Shown here: piece by piece, positions 10,543-20,466 of the stretch | Numbering within the stretch: the stretch's first letter is position 1 | Layout of the letters: every line of letters begins with the position of its first letter | Source: Aureibaculum flavum | GTDB taxonomy: Bacteria > Bacteroidota > Bacteroidia > Flavobacteriales > Flavobacteriaceae | Length of the DNA: 64,000 bases | Direction: 5' to 3' | Assembly (NCBI RefSeq): GCF_016406085.1 | Contig: NZ_JAEHFJ010000013.1 | Coordinates: forward strand, 44,628-108,627 | The notes under the pieces: model-generated | Database searches by the model: none | Told to the model about the DNA's origin: nothing | What the model saw: only the letters and a program-made list of their open reading frames with translations | Made by a program: the position numbers and the translations under genes

Positions 10543-11064
10543 TTACCGAATACTATTACCTAATATGGATTTTACATATTCATCTAATTCTACCATTTGA
10601 CTGTAGCCTTTCTTTTTTCCTAATTGCCCAAAAACGTAAAAAAGAATCCAAAGTATAGGCATAGCAATGCACATATACATAGAAAATTGATACTCTTGCT
10701 TTAAACTATATTGGGTATATGCCATAATTAAAAACACTATAAAAGCGAATGCAACTGCAAAATGAAAAAACATGAACATGGTCCAAACTTGAGGTTTTGG
10801 ACCAAACAAACCCTTTAATATCGTTTTATCATCTTCAGTAATAATTTCGATTTGTAGTTGAGGAGACCAAAAATGATCTTCATCCTTAGGAACATCAATA
10901 ACGATATGATTATCAGCTGTTTTTGTTCTGAACCTTGAACTATCTTGCTTAAAATGATCTTCAAACTTTTTTAAAATAGCACTTTTATCTTCTAATAACT
11001 CCTCCTTAAAACGAGGTTTTAATAGGATTTTATTAAGATTATCTTCAAGAATTGGTTCGCTCAT
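10543..11064 (-). CDS. Hypothetical membrane protein
   Basis: A 173-aa protein of unknown function starting SEPILEDNLNKILLKPRFKEEL. The first ~90 residues are soluble and charged, with IVIDVPKDEDHFWSPQLQIEI and LKGLFGPKPQVWTMF. Two membrane segments follow (about 97-117, FMFFHFAVAFAFIVFLIMAY, and about 129-147, MYMCIAMPILWILFYVFG). The C-terminus is a short charged tail. The pattern 'FGPKPQVWTMFMFFH' looks conserved in flavobacterial hypothetical proteins, but I cannot name it. The ATG at 11064 is preferred over an in-frame TTG at 11079, because that TTG lies inside the likely -7 promoter box. Confidence 0.8.
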   Translation of the reverse strand: MSEPILEDNLNKILLKPRFKEELLEDKSAILKKFEDHFKQDSSRFRTKTADNHIVIDVPKDEDHFWSPQLQIEIITEDDKTILKGLFGPKPQVWTMFMFFHFAVAFAFIVFLIMAYTQYSLKQEYQFSMYMCIAMPILWILFYVFGQLGKKKGYSQMVELDEYVKSILGNSIR

Positions 11065-11076
11065 AGGTAGAAAATA

Positions 11077-11084
11077 CAAAGATA
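11077..11084 (-). promoter_or_regulatory. -7 box of the 10543-11064 gene
   Basis: Minus strand TATCTTTG is a perfect TAnnTTTG. It ends 12 bases before the ATG at 11064, implying a very short leader. It excludes the alternative TTG start, which overlaps it. Confidence 0.55.
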
Positions 11085-11196
11085 AAATTACTGTTTTTTC
11101 ACTTATAATTTTTAACTTTTGATACTTTTAATTTCTGAAATCACTAACAGGCTCTTAACTTATAACCTCTTACACGTGTCTTCCGACTATTTAACT

Positions 11197-11204
11197 TATC
11201 TTTG
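11197..11204 (+). promoter_or_regulatory. -7 box of der
   Basis: TATCTTTG, a full consensus match, ends 17 bases before the der ATG. No clear -33 element was recognised. Confidence 0.55.
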
Positions 11205-11221
11205 CAAACAATTTTGAAGTT

Positions 11222-12523
11222 ATGAGTATAGTTGCTATTGTAGGAAGACCTAATGTAGGAAAATCCACTTTTTTTAATCGTTTAATTCAACGTCGTGAGG
11301 CTATTGTTGACGCCACTAGTGGTGTTACACGCGATAGACATTATGGAAAAAGTGAATGGAACGGGCGTGAATTTACCTTAATTGATACCGGTGGTTATGT
11401 TAAGGGTTCTGATGATGTTTTTGAAGCTGAAATCGATAAACAAGTTGAATTGGCCATTGATGAGGCTGATGTTATTCTATTTATGGTTGATGTAGAAACT
11501 GGTGTTACCGGGATGGATGAAGATGTATCAAAATTACTACGAAAAGTCAAAAAACCAGTATTATTAGTTATTAATAAGGTTGACAATAGTAAGCGAAATG
11601 CTGATGCCGTAGAGTTCTATGCCTTAGGATTAGGAGAATATTATACGATTGCGAGTATAAATGGTAGTGGTACGGGTGACTTGCTAGATGCTATAGTAAA
11701 AGTTTTACCTGAAAGAGAAGAAGAAAACAATGAAGACTTACCTCGTTTTGCGGTAGTAGGTAGACCTAATGCAGGAAAATCATCTTTTATTAATGCTTTA
11801 ATTGGAGAAGATAGATATATTGTAACTGATATTGCAGGGACCACAAGAGATTCCATAGATACAAAATACAATCGTTTTGGATTTGAATTTAACTTGGTTG
11901 ACACTGCTGGAATTAGACGTAAAAGCAAAGTAAAAGAAGATTTGGAATTTTACTCTGTAATGCGTTCCGTTAGAGCTATAGAACATTCTGATGTTATTAT
12001 TTTAGTGCTAGATGCTACACGTGGCTTTGAAGGACAAGATCAGAACATTTTCTGGCTAGCCGAAAAAAACAAAAAAGGCGTCATTATTCTTGTTAATAAA
12101 TGGGATTTGGTTGAGAAAGAAACCAAAACTACTAAAGAGTATGAAGCTAAAATAAGAAGAGAAATTGAACCATTTACTGATGTACCCATTCTCTTTGTTT
12201 CCGTGCTTACAAAACAACGTATTTTTAAAGCTATTGAAACTGCGGTTGAAGTTTTTGAAAGACGTAAAAACAGAATATCTACAAGTAAATTAAATGATAC
12301 AATGTTAGATATTATCGAGCGAAACCCACCACCTGCAAATAAAGGTAAATTTGTAAAAATTAAGTATTGTATGCAATTGCCAACACCAACACCGCAATTT
12401 GTGTTTTTCTGTAATTTACCTCAATATGTTAAGGAAGCTTATAAGCGATTTTTAGAAAATAAAATGCGAGATATTTTCGACTTCCATGGTGTACCTATTA
12501 TAATTTATTTTAGACAGAAATAA
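11222..12523 (+). CDS. der: Ribosome biogenesis GTPase Der (EngA)
   Basis: Essential double-GTPase acting in 50S subunit assembly (433 aa). G domain 1 shows GRPNVGKS (about residues 8-15), DTGG and NKVD. G domain 2 shows GRPNAGKS (about 181-188), [11 protein letters not shown] and NKWD. The C-terminal KH-like domain ends with [24 protein letters not shown], the usual Der tail. Length and order are standard. Monocistronic, with its own -7 box. Confidence 0.98.
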   Translation: MSIVAIVGRPNVGKSTFFNRLIQRREAIVDATSGVTRDRHYGKSEWNGREFTLIDTGGYVKGSDDVFEAEIDKQVELAIDEADVILFMVDVETGVTGMDEDVSKLLRKVKKPVLLVINKVDNSKRNADAVEFYALGLGEYYTIASINGSGTGDLLDAIVKVLPEREEENNEDLPRFAVVGRPNAGKSSFINALIGEDRYIVTDIAGTTRDSIDTKYNRFGFEFNLVDTAGIRRKSKVKEDLEFYSVMRSVRAIEHSDVIILVLDATRGFEGQDQNIFWLAEKNKKGVIILVNKWDLVEKETKTTKEYEAKIRREIEPFTDVPILFVSVLTKQRIFKAIETAVEVFERRKNRISTSKLNDTMLDIIERNPPPANKGKFVKIKYCMQLPTPTPQFVFFCNLPQYVKEAYKRFLENKMRDIFDFHGVPIIIYFRQK

Positions 12524-12612
12524 GCAAATTAGTGATATTCTATGGTTAACACTATGGATTATCACATATCAAAAATCTAAATTCAATTTGGTTTCTTCAT
12601 AAAACTCGAAGT

Positions 12613-13200
12613 ATGAATAATAATTTATATCCGGTATTTTTAAAAGTTAAAAACCTGAATGTACTCATTGTTGGAGGAGGTAATGTTGCAGAAGAAAAAT
12701 TAACATTCTTACTAAAATCTAGTCCAGATGCCAATGTAACCATGGTTTCCACTATGTTTAGAGAGCCAACCATTGCGTTGGCAAATAAATTTGGCGTAGA
12801 AATGATTACTGAAAAGTATCATAAACGTTTTTTAAAAAAGAAACATATTGTTATCGCTACAACTGATAATCCTAAAGTAAATATTAAAGTCTATAATGAT
12901 TGTCGTAAAAAAAGCAAATTAGTAAATGTAGCGGATAACCCACCATATTGCGATTTTTATATGGGAGGAATTGTTACAAAAGGAAATGTAAAAATAGCCA
13001 TTTCCACAAATGGAAAGTCACCTACAACTGCAAAACGTCTTCGTCAATTTTTTGAAGAAGTGATACCAGAAGATGTAAACATATTTATTGATAATTTGAA
13101 CACCTATAGAAAAACTATTAAAGGTGATTTTGAAGAAAAAGTAAATGTACTTAACGAACTTACAAAGTCACTTGTTGAAAAAAAAGATCCTAAAAATTAA
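12613..13200 (+). CDS. Precorrin-2 dehydrogenase / sirohydrochlorin ferrochelatase (Met8/CysG N-terminal type)
   Basis: A 195-aa protein that oxidises precorrin-2 with NAD and inserts iron to give sirohaem, the cofactor of NirB. The NAD-binding motif is VLIVGGGNVAEEKLTFLL (about residues 15-32). The dimerisation/chelatase part follows with ADNPPYCDFYMGGIVTKGN, containing the conserved Asn-Pro-Pro and Asp, and ISTNGKSPTTAKRLR. The methyltransferase half found in fused CysG is absent here and is supplied by the separate cobA at 22061-22837. It converges on the rubredoxin-fusion gene; the stop codons overlap in TTAA. Confidence 0.94.
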   Translation: MNNNLYPVFLKVKNLNVLIVGGGNVAEEKLTFLLKSSPDANVTMVSTMFREPTIALANKFGVEMITEKYHKRFLKKKHIVIATTDNPKVNIKVYNDCRKKSKLVNVADNPPYCDFYMGGIVTKGNVKIAISTNGKSPTTAKRLRQFFEEVIPEDVNIFIDNLNTYRKTIKGDFEEKVNVLNELTKSLVEKKDPKN

Positions 13201-14618
13201 ATTTCAATCAATTTAAAAGCAGTTTTGGGCGAATCGCATACAGAACACTTATAGGTATTGTTTAAATCTTCAAAAGCTGTTCCAGGATCAACATTAGCCT
13301 TTTCATCACCACATACGGCACTATAAACTGAAAGACAATCTATACATTGATATGCGGCTTCCTTCTCTTTTATATCAATTTTTTCATTATCGTCATTTAT
13401 TATTTCATTACCAAAGCCTTCAAAATACTTCTTACTTAATTCCATAAGCAGACCTGATAACTCAATTTTATCAACATCTTGAGCATATACATTATACTTT
13501 TGAGTATTAGGATCAAAATTATCGCAATACAGAACATTATAAGTTGGTCTAATATCAAATGCCTTCACAATACTTGGTAAAATATTTTTCTCAATAACTA
13601 TTGAAGTAAAATAAATAGTATCAGCACCACGATTTGCTATTGAAAAGGTTAAACCATAGGTACTAATATCATTTTGGTCAAAATCCATTACAATGAACTT
13701 TTTAAGCGATAACGCTTCTTCATCATTTACAGGAATATGCCAATTCAGTTCTAACAAAGAATGCCTAACATTAATTCCTGATTTACCTAAAAGCTTCTCC
13801 AGCATTAATTTACTTGCTTTTGGTATACCTTTTACAATAATTGATTTCCATGGAGTAATACATAATTTACCCACCTTATTATCTAGACAAAAATCACAAA
13901 ATTCTCTTAGAAAATCTAAGTAGTATTTATTATTTCTCCAATACAAACCAAGCCAATAGTGCGATGTACCTATTTTATTCATACCTTCATAATAAGGAAA
14001 AGGATGAAATTCTAATTCTAATTTAGAGTCAATAGTTCTGCTATTAGTTTCAAGGCTATCATTTACAAGTTCAAAAAGTTCATCTACATTTTCTGCCTTT
14101 AAGTACACTTCTTCAATGATTTCAGAAATACTAGGAATATCCCAGCTATTGATTAAAACCTTATAATAAACTGACTCCGTCCAATTTGGCAATTTAAGAT
14201 TTAGATACCAGTAATCTTCATGTTCAGATGCAATGAAATTTAATTGACCACTAAATAATGGAACTAATTGCTGTTTTGGGTCGGTAATATTAATTTTTAA
14301 CGATGGCTTATACTTAAATGCCTCTAAAATGTATAGGTAAGTTACCCCACTCAACCATCTTGTTGATGGAAAAATATCTGCAGAAACATAAGAGCAAACA
14401 ATATTCTGACAAGCATCATCAGAAATAATGGTCGAATTTAAACCTAATGCATCATCATCAAAATTTACATCCGAAACATTTTCTGGAAATATAATATCTT
14501 GCCGTGAACCTAAATGTATGGTATCTAACCCTAGAGTTTCAGCATAATTAATAATCTGCTTTAGCTCACTAGGAGATATAATTCCACCTTTTATTGACAC
14601 TCCTTTTAAATCTTTCAT
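13197..14618 (-). CDS. Nitrite/sulfite-reductase-fold protein with C-terminal rubredoxin, probably non-catalytic
   Basis: 473 aa. The N-terminal ~70 residues (GGIISPSELKQIINYAETLG, LGSRQDIIFP) and a second half near 245-300 (GKLCITPWKSIIVKGI) look like the two ferredoxin-like repeats of nitrite/sulfite reductases. The sirohaem/[4Fe-4S] ligand pattern CX5C...CX3C seen in NirB is not found in the second half. The C-terminus is a rubredoxin: C425-x2-C428 and C458-x2-C461 with GDEKANVDPGTAFEDL between. It lies 53 bp downstream of the fused nitrate reductase on the same strand, so it is probably cotranscribed. Inference: an electron-transfer or structural partner of nitrate/nitrite reduction, not a nitrite reductase itself. 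Confidence 0.8.
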   Translation of the reverse strand: MKDLKGVSIKGGIISPSELKQIINYAETLGLDTIHLGSRQDIIFPENVSDVNFDDDALGLNSTIISDDACQNIVCSYVSADIFPSTRWLSGVTYLYILEAFKYKPSLKINITDPKQQLVPLFSGQLNFIASEHEDYWYLNLKLPNWTESVYYKVLINSWDIPSISEIIEEVYLKAENVDELFELVNDSLETNSRTIDSKLELEFHPFPYYEGMNKIGTSHYWLGLYWRNNKYYLDFLREFCDFCLDNKVGKLCITPWKSIIVKGIPKASKLMLEKLLGKSGINVRHSLLELNWHIPVNDEEALSLKKFIVMDFDQNDISTYGLTFSIANRGADTIYFTSIVIEKNILPSIVKAFDIRPTYNVLYCDNFDPNTQKYNVYAQDVDKIELSGLLMELSKKYFEGFGNEIINDDNEKIDIKEKEAAYQCIDCLSVYSAVCGDEKANVDPGTAFEDLNNTYKCSVCDSPKTAFKLIEI

Positions 14619-14671
14619 CTCCTAAATTCTATTTTTAAATGCTATAATTTTGATTTTCTTCTTTTTCAGTA

Positions 14672-17600
14672 TCAAACCTTAACTGTATTTAGTTTTAAAG
14701 TTTCTGAAAGAAAATGTTTAACCTCTGGCTTACAGCTCCCACATCCCATACCTGCTCCAGTGGTTTTACATAATTCTGCAAAATCTGTACATCCTTCTAA
14801 GATGGTATCCTCTAAATTACCTGTTCCTATTTGGCTACATGAACATACTAACTTCCCTTTTACAGGCACAGACGCACTATTTGACCTCAGAATTTCGGAT
14901 CTTTTATCTGATAATTCTATTTCATCCTCAATTAAAACTTTAAACTCAGCAAATTCGTTTTTATCGCCCATCAATATAACCCCTACTAATTTATCATCTT
15001 TAATGATACACTTTTTATAATATCGCTGAGAGATATCCATAAAAATTACTTCTTCATAAGACTGATCATTAACTGGAGCTTTTACCATACCGATACTGCA
15101 TAAATCTAAATCTTCAAATTTTAGAATATTCATAAGCACTGAGCCTGAATAAATACTACTTAAATCTCCAAGTAAATATTTAACAACAACATCTGCTTGT
15201 TGTTCAGCAGCTGATGTTATACCATATAAATTATTGTTAAATTCTGCAATTTCGCCAATGGCATAAATATGTTCATTACTAGTTTGTAAATATTGATTTA
15301 CAATTACACCTCTTCTAGATTCTAATTTAGCTTGTTTGGCTAATTCTATATTTGGCAACGTACCAATAGCATAAACTAGAGCATTACAATTAATAACCTT
15401 ACCTGTCTTTAAAGTTACCGACAACCCATCGCCAACTTCATCATCAAAAACAGTACTTACTTCATTATCAAAATAAATTTGAATTCCACGTTCAGAAACG
15501 TCATCCGCTAAAAGTCTACTTGCTGTATTATCCAATTGACGTTCCATCAACCTTGAAGCTCTTTGAATTATGGTAACTGGAATATTCTTTTTATTTAAAG
15601 TTGCCGCAAGCTCTAGGCCTAATAAACCACCACCAACAACTACGACATGTTTCTCTTCATCAGGAAGCTGTGTTTTATCTAAATGTCGTTTTAAATTATC
15701 TGCATCTTGTCTACTTCGTAATGTAAACCTACCTGGCAATCCTAAATTGGCATTCGTTGGAACAAAAGCCCTACTACCAGTTGCCATTATAAGGACATCA
15801 TAAGAATGCTTATCACCATTGCTATCAGTAATAACTTTATTCTCCTTATCTAGCTTATCAATTAACACACCAGGATACAACTGTAATTTAAGTTTCGCTA
15901 CTTCTCCCTTTTTTAGCTTTTCTAATTCTTTCCAAGTAAGTTCATCACTTACATATTCTGGAAGCAAAACCCTATTATAAAAAATATCATCTTCCTTTGA
16001 AAAAACTAAAATTTCATCATCTAAATTCCTTTCTCTATAACTTTGAATAAACCTGTAGGCCGCTGCTCCCGCCCCAACAATACAAATTTTTTGTTTTTCT
16101 TTTTTGTATTTAGAGACCTCAACAGCACTATATTTATAATCGGGTTCTTTTGAGACAGGATCAATTAAATTACTCGTTAAATTATTTGCTCTACCAAAGT
16201 CTTCTCCTAGAATACGCCCCCAATGCATTGGCATAAAAACTACACCTTTTCTGATATCAAAACTCAACTTAACTTTAACTCTAACTTCTCCTCTGTTATT
16301 TTTTATTATGGCTACATCTCCATCTTTTATCTTTCTCAAATAAGCATCCACATTATTCATTTCTAAGTAAGGTGAAGGAATATGCGTATTCAATCTATTA
16401 ACTGTACCCGTTTTTGTTCTTGTATGCCATTGATCTCTTATACGACCTGTTGTTAAGATAAGTGGGTGCTCTTCTGATAATTTCTCCGATTGATTTAAGG
16501 TATGAACTGGAACATTAAACTGAGCATTACCTGATTGCGTAAAAAACTTCTTATCAATAAAAAGTCTTGGCGTACCATTATGAGTACTGTTAGGAACTGG
16601 CCACTGAAAACTACCTTCTCCTTTTAATCTTTGATATGACAGGCCTGAAATATCTATCGCAGTACCCTTTGTCATTAAACTATATTCATCAAAAACCTCA
16701 CTTGCATTTTCATAATCAAAACCATTAAAGCCCATTTTTTGAGCAAATTTCAATAGAATTTCAAGATCAGGTAATGCTTCTCCGGGCGGATCAATAACTT
16801 TATTTAAGTAACTAATTCTTCTCTCCGAATTAGTCATTGTTCCTTCTTTTTCTGCCCAACCAGCTGCTGGCAGCAACAAGTCTGCATATTTTGTGGTATC
16901 AGAGTTATGAGAAATATCTTGAACAACCACAAAATTTGCTTTTTTAAGAGCTTCCTCTACTTTTAAAGAGTCAGGTAAACTCACAACGGGATTAGTACAT
17001 ACAATCCAAATCGCCTTCAATTTTCCTGAATTTAACCCATCAAACATTTCTGTTGCTGTTAAACCCGGATTTTCTGAAATCTCTTTACTTCCCCAAAAAT
17101 TCGAGACTTCTTTTCTATGCACGGGATTTGCCAAATCTTTATGAGCTGCTAACAAGTTAGCCATTCCTCCAACTTCTCTTCCACCCATTGCATTTGGCTG
17201 ACCTGTTAAAGAAAACGGTCCCGCACCAGGCTTACCAATCTGACCTGTTAACAAAGATATATTAATTAACGAAACATTTTTATCTACACCAATAACGCTC
17301 TGATTTAACCCCATGGTCCACATACTAATAAAGGCCTTAGATAAGCCTATATATTGTGAAGCTTTTTTAATATCATTCACAGAAACACCACATATTTTAG
17401 CGGCCTCTGACATAGAAGTTTTACATGCTTTCTCTTTAAGCTCTTCGAAATTATCAGTATGATTTTTAATAAATTTTTTATCGATTAACTTTTTTTCTAT
17501 TAATCTTTTTGCAATGGCATTGTACAATACAACATCAGTACCGGGAATAATTTGTAAATGCAAATCAGCGATTGCACAGGACTGTGTTTTACGCGGATCA

Positions 17601-18208
17601 ACTACGACAATTTTTACGTTTGGATTTTCTTCTTTATGCTTCTCTAAGCGTCTAAATAATATTGGATGACACCAAGCCGGATTAGCTCCGGCAATAAGAA
17701 AACAATCTGCCAATTCAATATCTTCATATGAAATAGGAACAGCATCATCTCCAACAGATTTCTTATAACCCACCACAGCAGAACTCATACACAAACGAGA
17801 GTTTGTATCTATATTATTGGTTCCTAAAAACCCTTTAGTAAGTTTATTGGCTATATAATATTCTTCCGTTAAACACTGACCAGAAACGTAAAAACCAACA
17901 CTATCGGGTCCATGTTTTTTTATTATGGATTTGAAAACCGCGGCAGCTCTTTCCATTGCCACATCCCATGTTGTTTTTTGTAATGGCAAACCTCTACTCC
18001 AACGCATTTCGGGGTGCAAAATTCTAGCAGAAGTATCTTGAACTACGTAATTAAGATTCATGCCTTTTGAACAAAGCATGCCTTTATTTACAGAATACTC
18101 TTTATCTCCCTCTACTTTAAGTCCTCCTTTTGAATCTTTATGGACAACAATACCACAGCCTACACCGCAATATGAACAAATTGTTTTATATGAATTACTG
18201 ATAGCCAT
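14672..18208 (-). CDS. Assimilatory nitrate reductase fused to a NirB-like FAD reductase and BFD [2Fe-2S] domain
   Basis: 1178 aa reducing nitrate to nitrite. Part 1 (1 to about 700) is a molybdopterin oxidoreductase of the Nas/Nap/Fdh type. It has an N-terminal [4Fe-4S] motif (CSYCGVGC ... CSKGMNL, residues 12-50), the catalytic-loop region NIDTNSRLCMSSAVVGYK and the C-terminal pterin-binding GRIRDQWHTRTKTG. Part 2 (about 705-1110) is a NAD(P)H-dependent FAD reductase like the NirB N-terminus (ICIVGAGAAAYRF; VVVVGGGLLGLELA). Part 3 (about 1118-1168) is a BFD-like domain with CSCS ... GMGCGSCKPEV. The fusion replaces the separate NasC electron donor of other bacteria. No signal peptide, so cytoplasmic. 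Preceded by a strong operator/promoter at 18242-18271. Confidence 0.93.
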   Translation of the reverse strand: MAISNSYKTICSYCGVGCGIVVHKDSKGGLKVEGDKEYSVNKGMLCSKGMNLNYVVQDTSARILHPEMRWSRGLPLQKTTWDVAMERAAAVFKSIIKKHGPDSVGFYVSGQCLTEEYYIANKLTKGFLGTNNIDTNSRLCMSSAVVGYKKSVGDDAVPISYEDIELADCFLIAGANPAWCHPILFRRLEKHKEENPNVKIVVVDPRKTQSCAIADLHLQIIPGTDVVLYNAIAKRLIEKKLIDKKFIKNHTDNFEELKEKACKTSMSEAAKICGVSVNDIKKASQYIGLSKAFISMWTMGLNQSVIGVDKNVSLINISLLTGQIGKPGAGPFSLTGQPNAMGGREVGGMANLLAAHKDLANPVHRKEVSNFWGSKEISENPGLTATEMFDGLNSGKLKAIWIVCTNPVVSLPDSLKVEEALKKANFVVVQDISHNSDTTKYADLLLPAAGWAEKEGTMTNSERRISYLNKVIDPPGEALPDLEILLKFAQKMGFNGFDYENASEVFDEYSLMTKGTAIDISGLSYQRLKGEGSFQWPVPNSTHNGTPRLFIDKKFFTQSGNAQFNVPVHTLNQSEKLSEEHPLILTTGRIRDQWHTRTKTGTVNRLNTHIPSPYLEMNNVDAYLRKIKDGDVAIIKNNRGEVRVKVKLSFDIRKGVVFMPMHWGRILGEDFGRANNLTSNLIDPVSKEPDYKYSAVEVSKYKKEKQKICIVGAGAAAYRFIQSYRERNLDDEILVFSKEDDIFYNRVLLPEYVSDELTWKELEKLKKGEVAKLKLQLYPGVLIDKLDKENKVITDSNGDKHSYDVLIMATGSRAFVPTNANLGLPGRFTLRSRQDADNLKRHLDKTQLPDEEKHVVVVGGGLLGLELAATLNKKNIPVTIIQRASRLMERQLDNTASRLLADDVSERGIQIYFDNEVSTVFDDEVGDGLSVTLKTGKVINCNALVYAIGTLPNIELAKQAKLESRRGVIVNQYLQTSNEHIYAIGEIAEFNNNLYGITSAAEQQADVVVKYLLGDLSSIYSGSVLMNILKFEDLDLCSIGMVKAPVNDQSYEEVIFMDISQRYYKKCIIKDDKLVGVILMGDKNEFAEFKVLIEDEIELSDKRSEILRSNSASVPVKGKLVCSCSQIGTGNLEDTILEGCTDFAELCKTTGAGMGCGSCKPEVKHFLSETLKLNTVKV

Positions 18209-18241
18209 AAATAGTTAGCGTTAGTGTGAAATAATATTTAC

Positions 18242-18276
18242 CAAAGATAAAAAATTACGTATTAATACGTAATTTT
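18242..18276 (-). promoter_or_regulatory. Promoter and perfect palindromic operator of the nitrate reductase operon
   Basis: Bases 18251-18276 form a perfect 26-bp palindrome. Its core TACGTATTAATACGTA (18256-18271) is two inverted heptamers TACGTAT separated by 2 bp, the 7-2-7 layout of NarL/NarP sites. Six bp closer to the gene, minus-strand TATCTTTG (18242-18249) is a perfect -7 box, 33 bases before the ATG. The neighbouring NarL-like regulator is the obvious candidate binder; a Crp/Fnr-family protein is the alternative. Confidence 0.75.
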
Positions 18277-18365
18277 AATGGTGTTATATATCGCTAAAAA
18301 TGAGCCTTTAATTTTGATGAATTACCAGAGAATAGCAATTTTTTAAACAGAATAAGTAATAAATA

Positions 18366-19046
18366 CTAGTTTAGACCTAATTTTGATGCTTTTACTGAAA
18401 GTTCTATTAAATTTTTAACATTCATTTTTTTCATCAAATTAAACCTGTGCGTCTCAACAGTTCTTTTACTTTTATCTAGCTCTAATGAAATTTCTTTATT
18501 GGTTTTACCCAATAAAATTAGTCGTAGAATCTCAATTTCCTTTTTTGTTAAGTGAAATTCATCAGCGGCTACCGTAGAAGTGTTACTTGAAACTTCAGCT
18601 GAAATAATTGATGTAGATTTTTTGAGCAGATTATTTACAATTACAGTACTTATGTCTCCACTAAAGTATTTACCACCATTACCAACAGTGTGAATAGCCT
18701 TTAGAACTTCCTCTTTACTGGCATCTTTGAGTAGATAACCCATAGCTTTTGCTTCAATAGATTTTAAAATATACTCTTCAGAATCATGCATTGATAATAC
18801 AATTGCTTTCGTTTTGGTTGGCTTTTCGTTTAATATACTAACAGCATCTATACCATTCATTTCTGGCATTCTGACATCTATTATTAACAAATCTGGCATA
18901 TACTTTTCAACCAATTGTAATGCTTCTTTACCATTAGCAGCCTCACCAACTACCTCTAAATCCTTTTCATCTTCTAATAAATATTTCACACCATCTCTAA
19001 CAATTGCATGATCATCTGCTAAAACTATCCTGATTTTTTCCTTCAA
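18366..19046 (-). CDS. NarL-like response regulator (REC + LuxR-type HTH)
   Basis: 226 aa. The receiver domain (about 1-122) has the acidic pair in VLADDHAIVRDG, phospho-acceptor Asp in DLLIIDVRMPEMNG (around residue 57) and the switch Lys in YLLKDASKEE. A linker (about 140-160) leads to a LuxR/NarL helix-turn-helix (about 163-220: LTKKEIEILRLILLGKTNKE, SKRTVETHRFNLMKKM). It lies inside the nitrate island between the nitrate reductase and narK, and the NarX-like kinase at 26521-28338 is the only kinase in the island. Inference: it is the nitrate-responsive activator that binds the TACGTAT palindromes. Transcribed alone. Confidence 0.92.
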   Translation of the reverse strand: MKEKIRIVLADDHAIVRDGVKYLLEDEKDLEVVGEAANGKEALQLVEKYMPDLLIIDVRMPEMNGIDAVSILNEKPTKTKAIVLSMHDSEEYILKSIEAKAMGYLLKDASKEEVLKAIHTVGNGGKYFSGDISTVIVNNLLKKSTSIISAEVSSNTSTVAADEFHLTKKEIEILRLILLGKTNKEISLELDKSKRTVETHRFNLMKKMNVKNLIELSVKASKLGLN

Positions 19047-19195
19047 AATTATTCTGTTTGGGTCACCAAATATAAGCTATTAATACTTAAATTTAAAAAT
19101 AGTACTAAGTACATACACTCAATTAAATTTTAAGTATTTTATGAATCACCAAACCATTTAATAGTTTAGCTATATTTTGATTTTTAACAGATTTT

Positions 19196-20461
19196 TTACA
19201 AAAATTTTGGTTTAATTACCAACATTAGCCAAACCCAATTTTGACCATTTGCAGCCAATGATTCATCCAATCCTTTCAATTCATACATACCATCTGACGC
19301 GAACATTTGAGAGTAACCCGCCTTTAGTGCATATCCTTTAAATGATTGAGAAAAAACTAAATCCAATTCTGTTCCAAGGTTTTTTTCACCACTAGGAAGT
19401 TTTTGTTCTCCTGAGAAGTTTAACGCTTTCACTAAAAGACTTGATTTCTCTCCTAATTTGAAATTTGCACTCACATGCACATCTACTAATCCGATTGAAT
19501 TGGCATGATTACCAACATAAAAATAATCCATAAATCCATTAAATTTATGATTTGTTCCATACAATGGAAAGAACGCTCCTGTTTCTCCAGCAACTTCATC
19601 ATTACCACTAATAATCTCAGCTCCTACACCCAAATTTACTTTTTTACCTGCTTTTAAACTCAAATCAAAACTGGCCAAATACGCTCCCTTTACCTCAACT
19701 TCACCTTGTCTTTTTCCTGTTTGCAAGTACAAGTTTCCTGCTAACCCTAAGTTACCTTTCTTATATGCTAAATGGGTACCAAAAGTTTGCAAATTACTAA
19801 CCCCATCTCCTCTTTCACCTGCTTCATCAAATTCTTGAAATCCATTATTTAATGCTAAAAAACTTCCTGAAATTGATTTTCCTGACTTTTTTAGATATAC
19901 ATATTGCATTGTTTTATACGAAAAATATCCTTTTGTATTATATACATTTCCACTTGATATAAATCCCGACGGGTTATCATAGTCTTGATTAAAAGCCAAA
20001 CCAAGGTCAAACATAAAACTTCCTTTCTTATATTTTAACAAAGCGGCATCATGGTTACGCCCTTGTTGTGCCCAGTCAAGTCCACCCATTATCCTTTGAT
20101 CATCATAAGCAATGGCTTGCCTACCAAATTTAGTGGATAAATTTTCACCCAATTTTAAATCTACCCAAGCTTGAAATATGGCAAATGAATTGTTATCATC
20201 ATCTGGTAAAATTTGCCTATTCTCACCCCAAACCATTACATCTTGTAGACTTATAAAAAGGTTGAATGCATCTGTTTTATAACCAAAATTTAATCTTGCT
20301 CTAGTAGAAACCCCAAAACCAGGGGCTGCATCTTTAGCAATTAAACTTCCAAAACCATTTCTATATTCAGTTCGAGGTCTTAATTCACCTTCAAGTGAAA
20401 TTTGTGCTGACATATAAGTTGTAACAAACAACCCTATAATTATTACTATATACTTATTCAT
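19196..20461 (-). CDS. Alginate-export-type outer-membrane porin, probably for nitrate/nitrite
   Basis: 421 aa with a signal peptide (1-19, ending TTYMSA) and a beta-barrel of alternating hydrophobic strands. The start QISLEGELRPRTEYRNGF and FGRQAIAYDDQRIMGGLDWAQQGRNHDA are typical of the alginate export (AlgE-like) barrel family common in Bacteroidota. Its start codon is 5 bp after the narK stop, so it is cotranscribed with and downstream of the nitrate transporter. Inference: it lets nitrate or nitrite through the outer membrane. The family name should not be read as alginate transport here. Confidence 0.82.
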   Translation of the reverse strand: MNKYIVIIIGLFVTTYMSAQISLEGELRPRTEYRNGFGSLIAKDAAPGFGVSTRARLNFGYKTDAFNLFISLQDVMVWGENRQILPDDDNNSFAIFQAWVDLKLGENLSTKFGRQAIAYDDQRIMGGLDWAQQGRNHDAALLKYKKGSFMFDLGLAFNQDYDNPSGFISSGNVYNTKGYFSYKTMQYVYLKKSGKSISGSFLALNNGFQEFDEAGERGDGVSNLQTFGTHLAYKKGNLGLAGNLYLQTGKRQGEVEVKGAYLASFDLSLKAGKKVNLGVGAEIISGNDEVAGETGAFFPLYGTNHKFNGFMDYFYVGNHANSIGLVDVHVSANFKLGEKSSLLVKALNFSGEQKLPSGEKNLGTELDLVFSQSFKGYALKAGYSQMFASDGMYELKGLDESLAANGQNWVWLMLVIKPKFL

Positions 20462-20466
20462 ATTTT

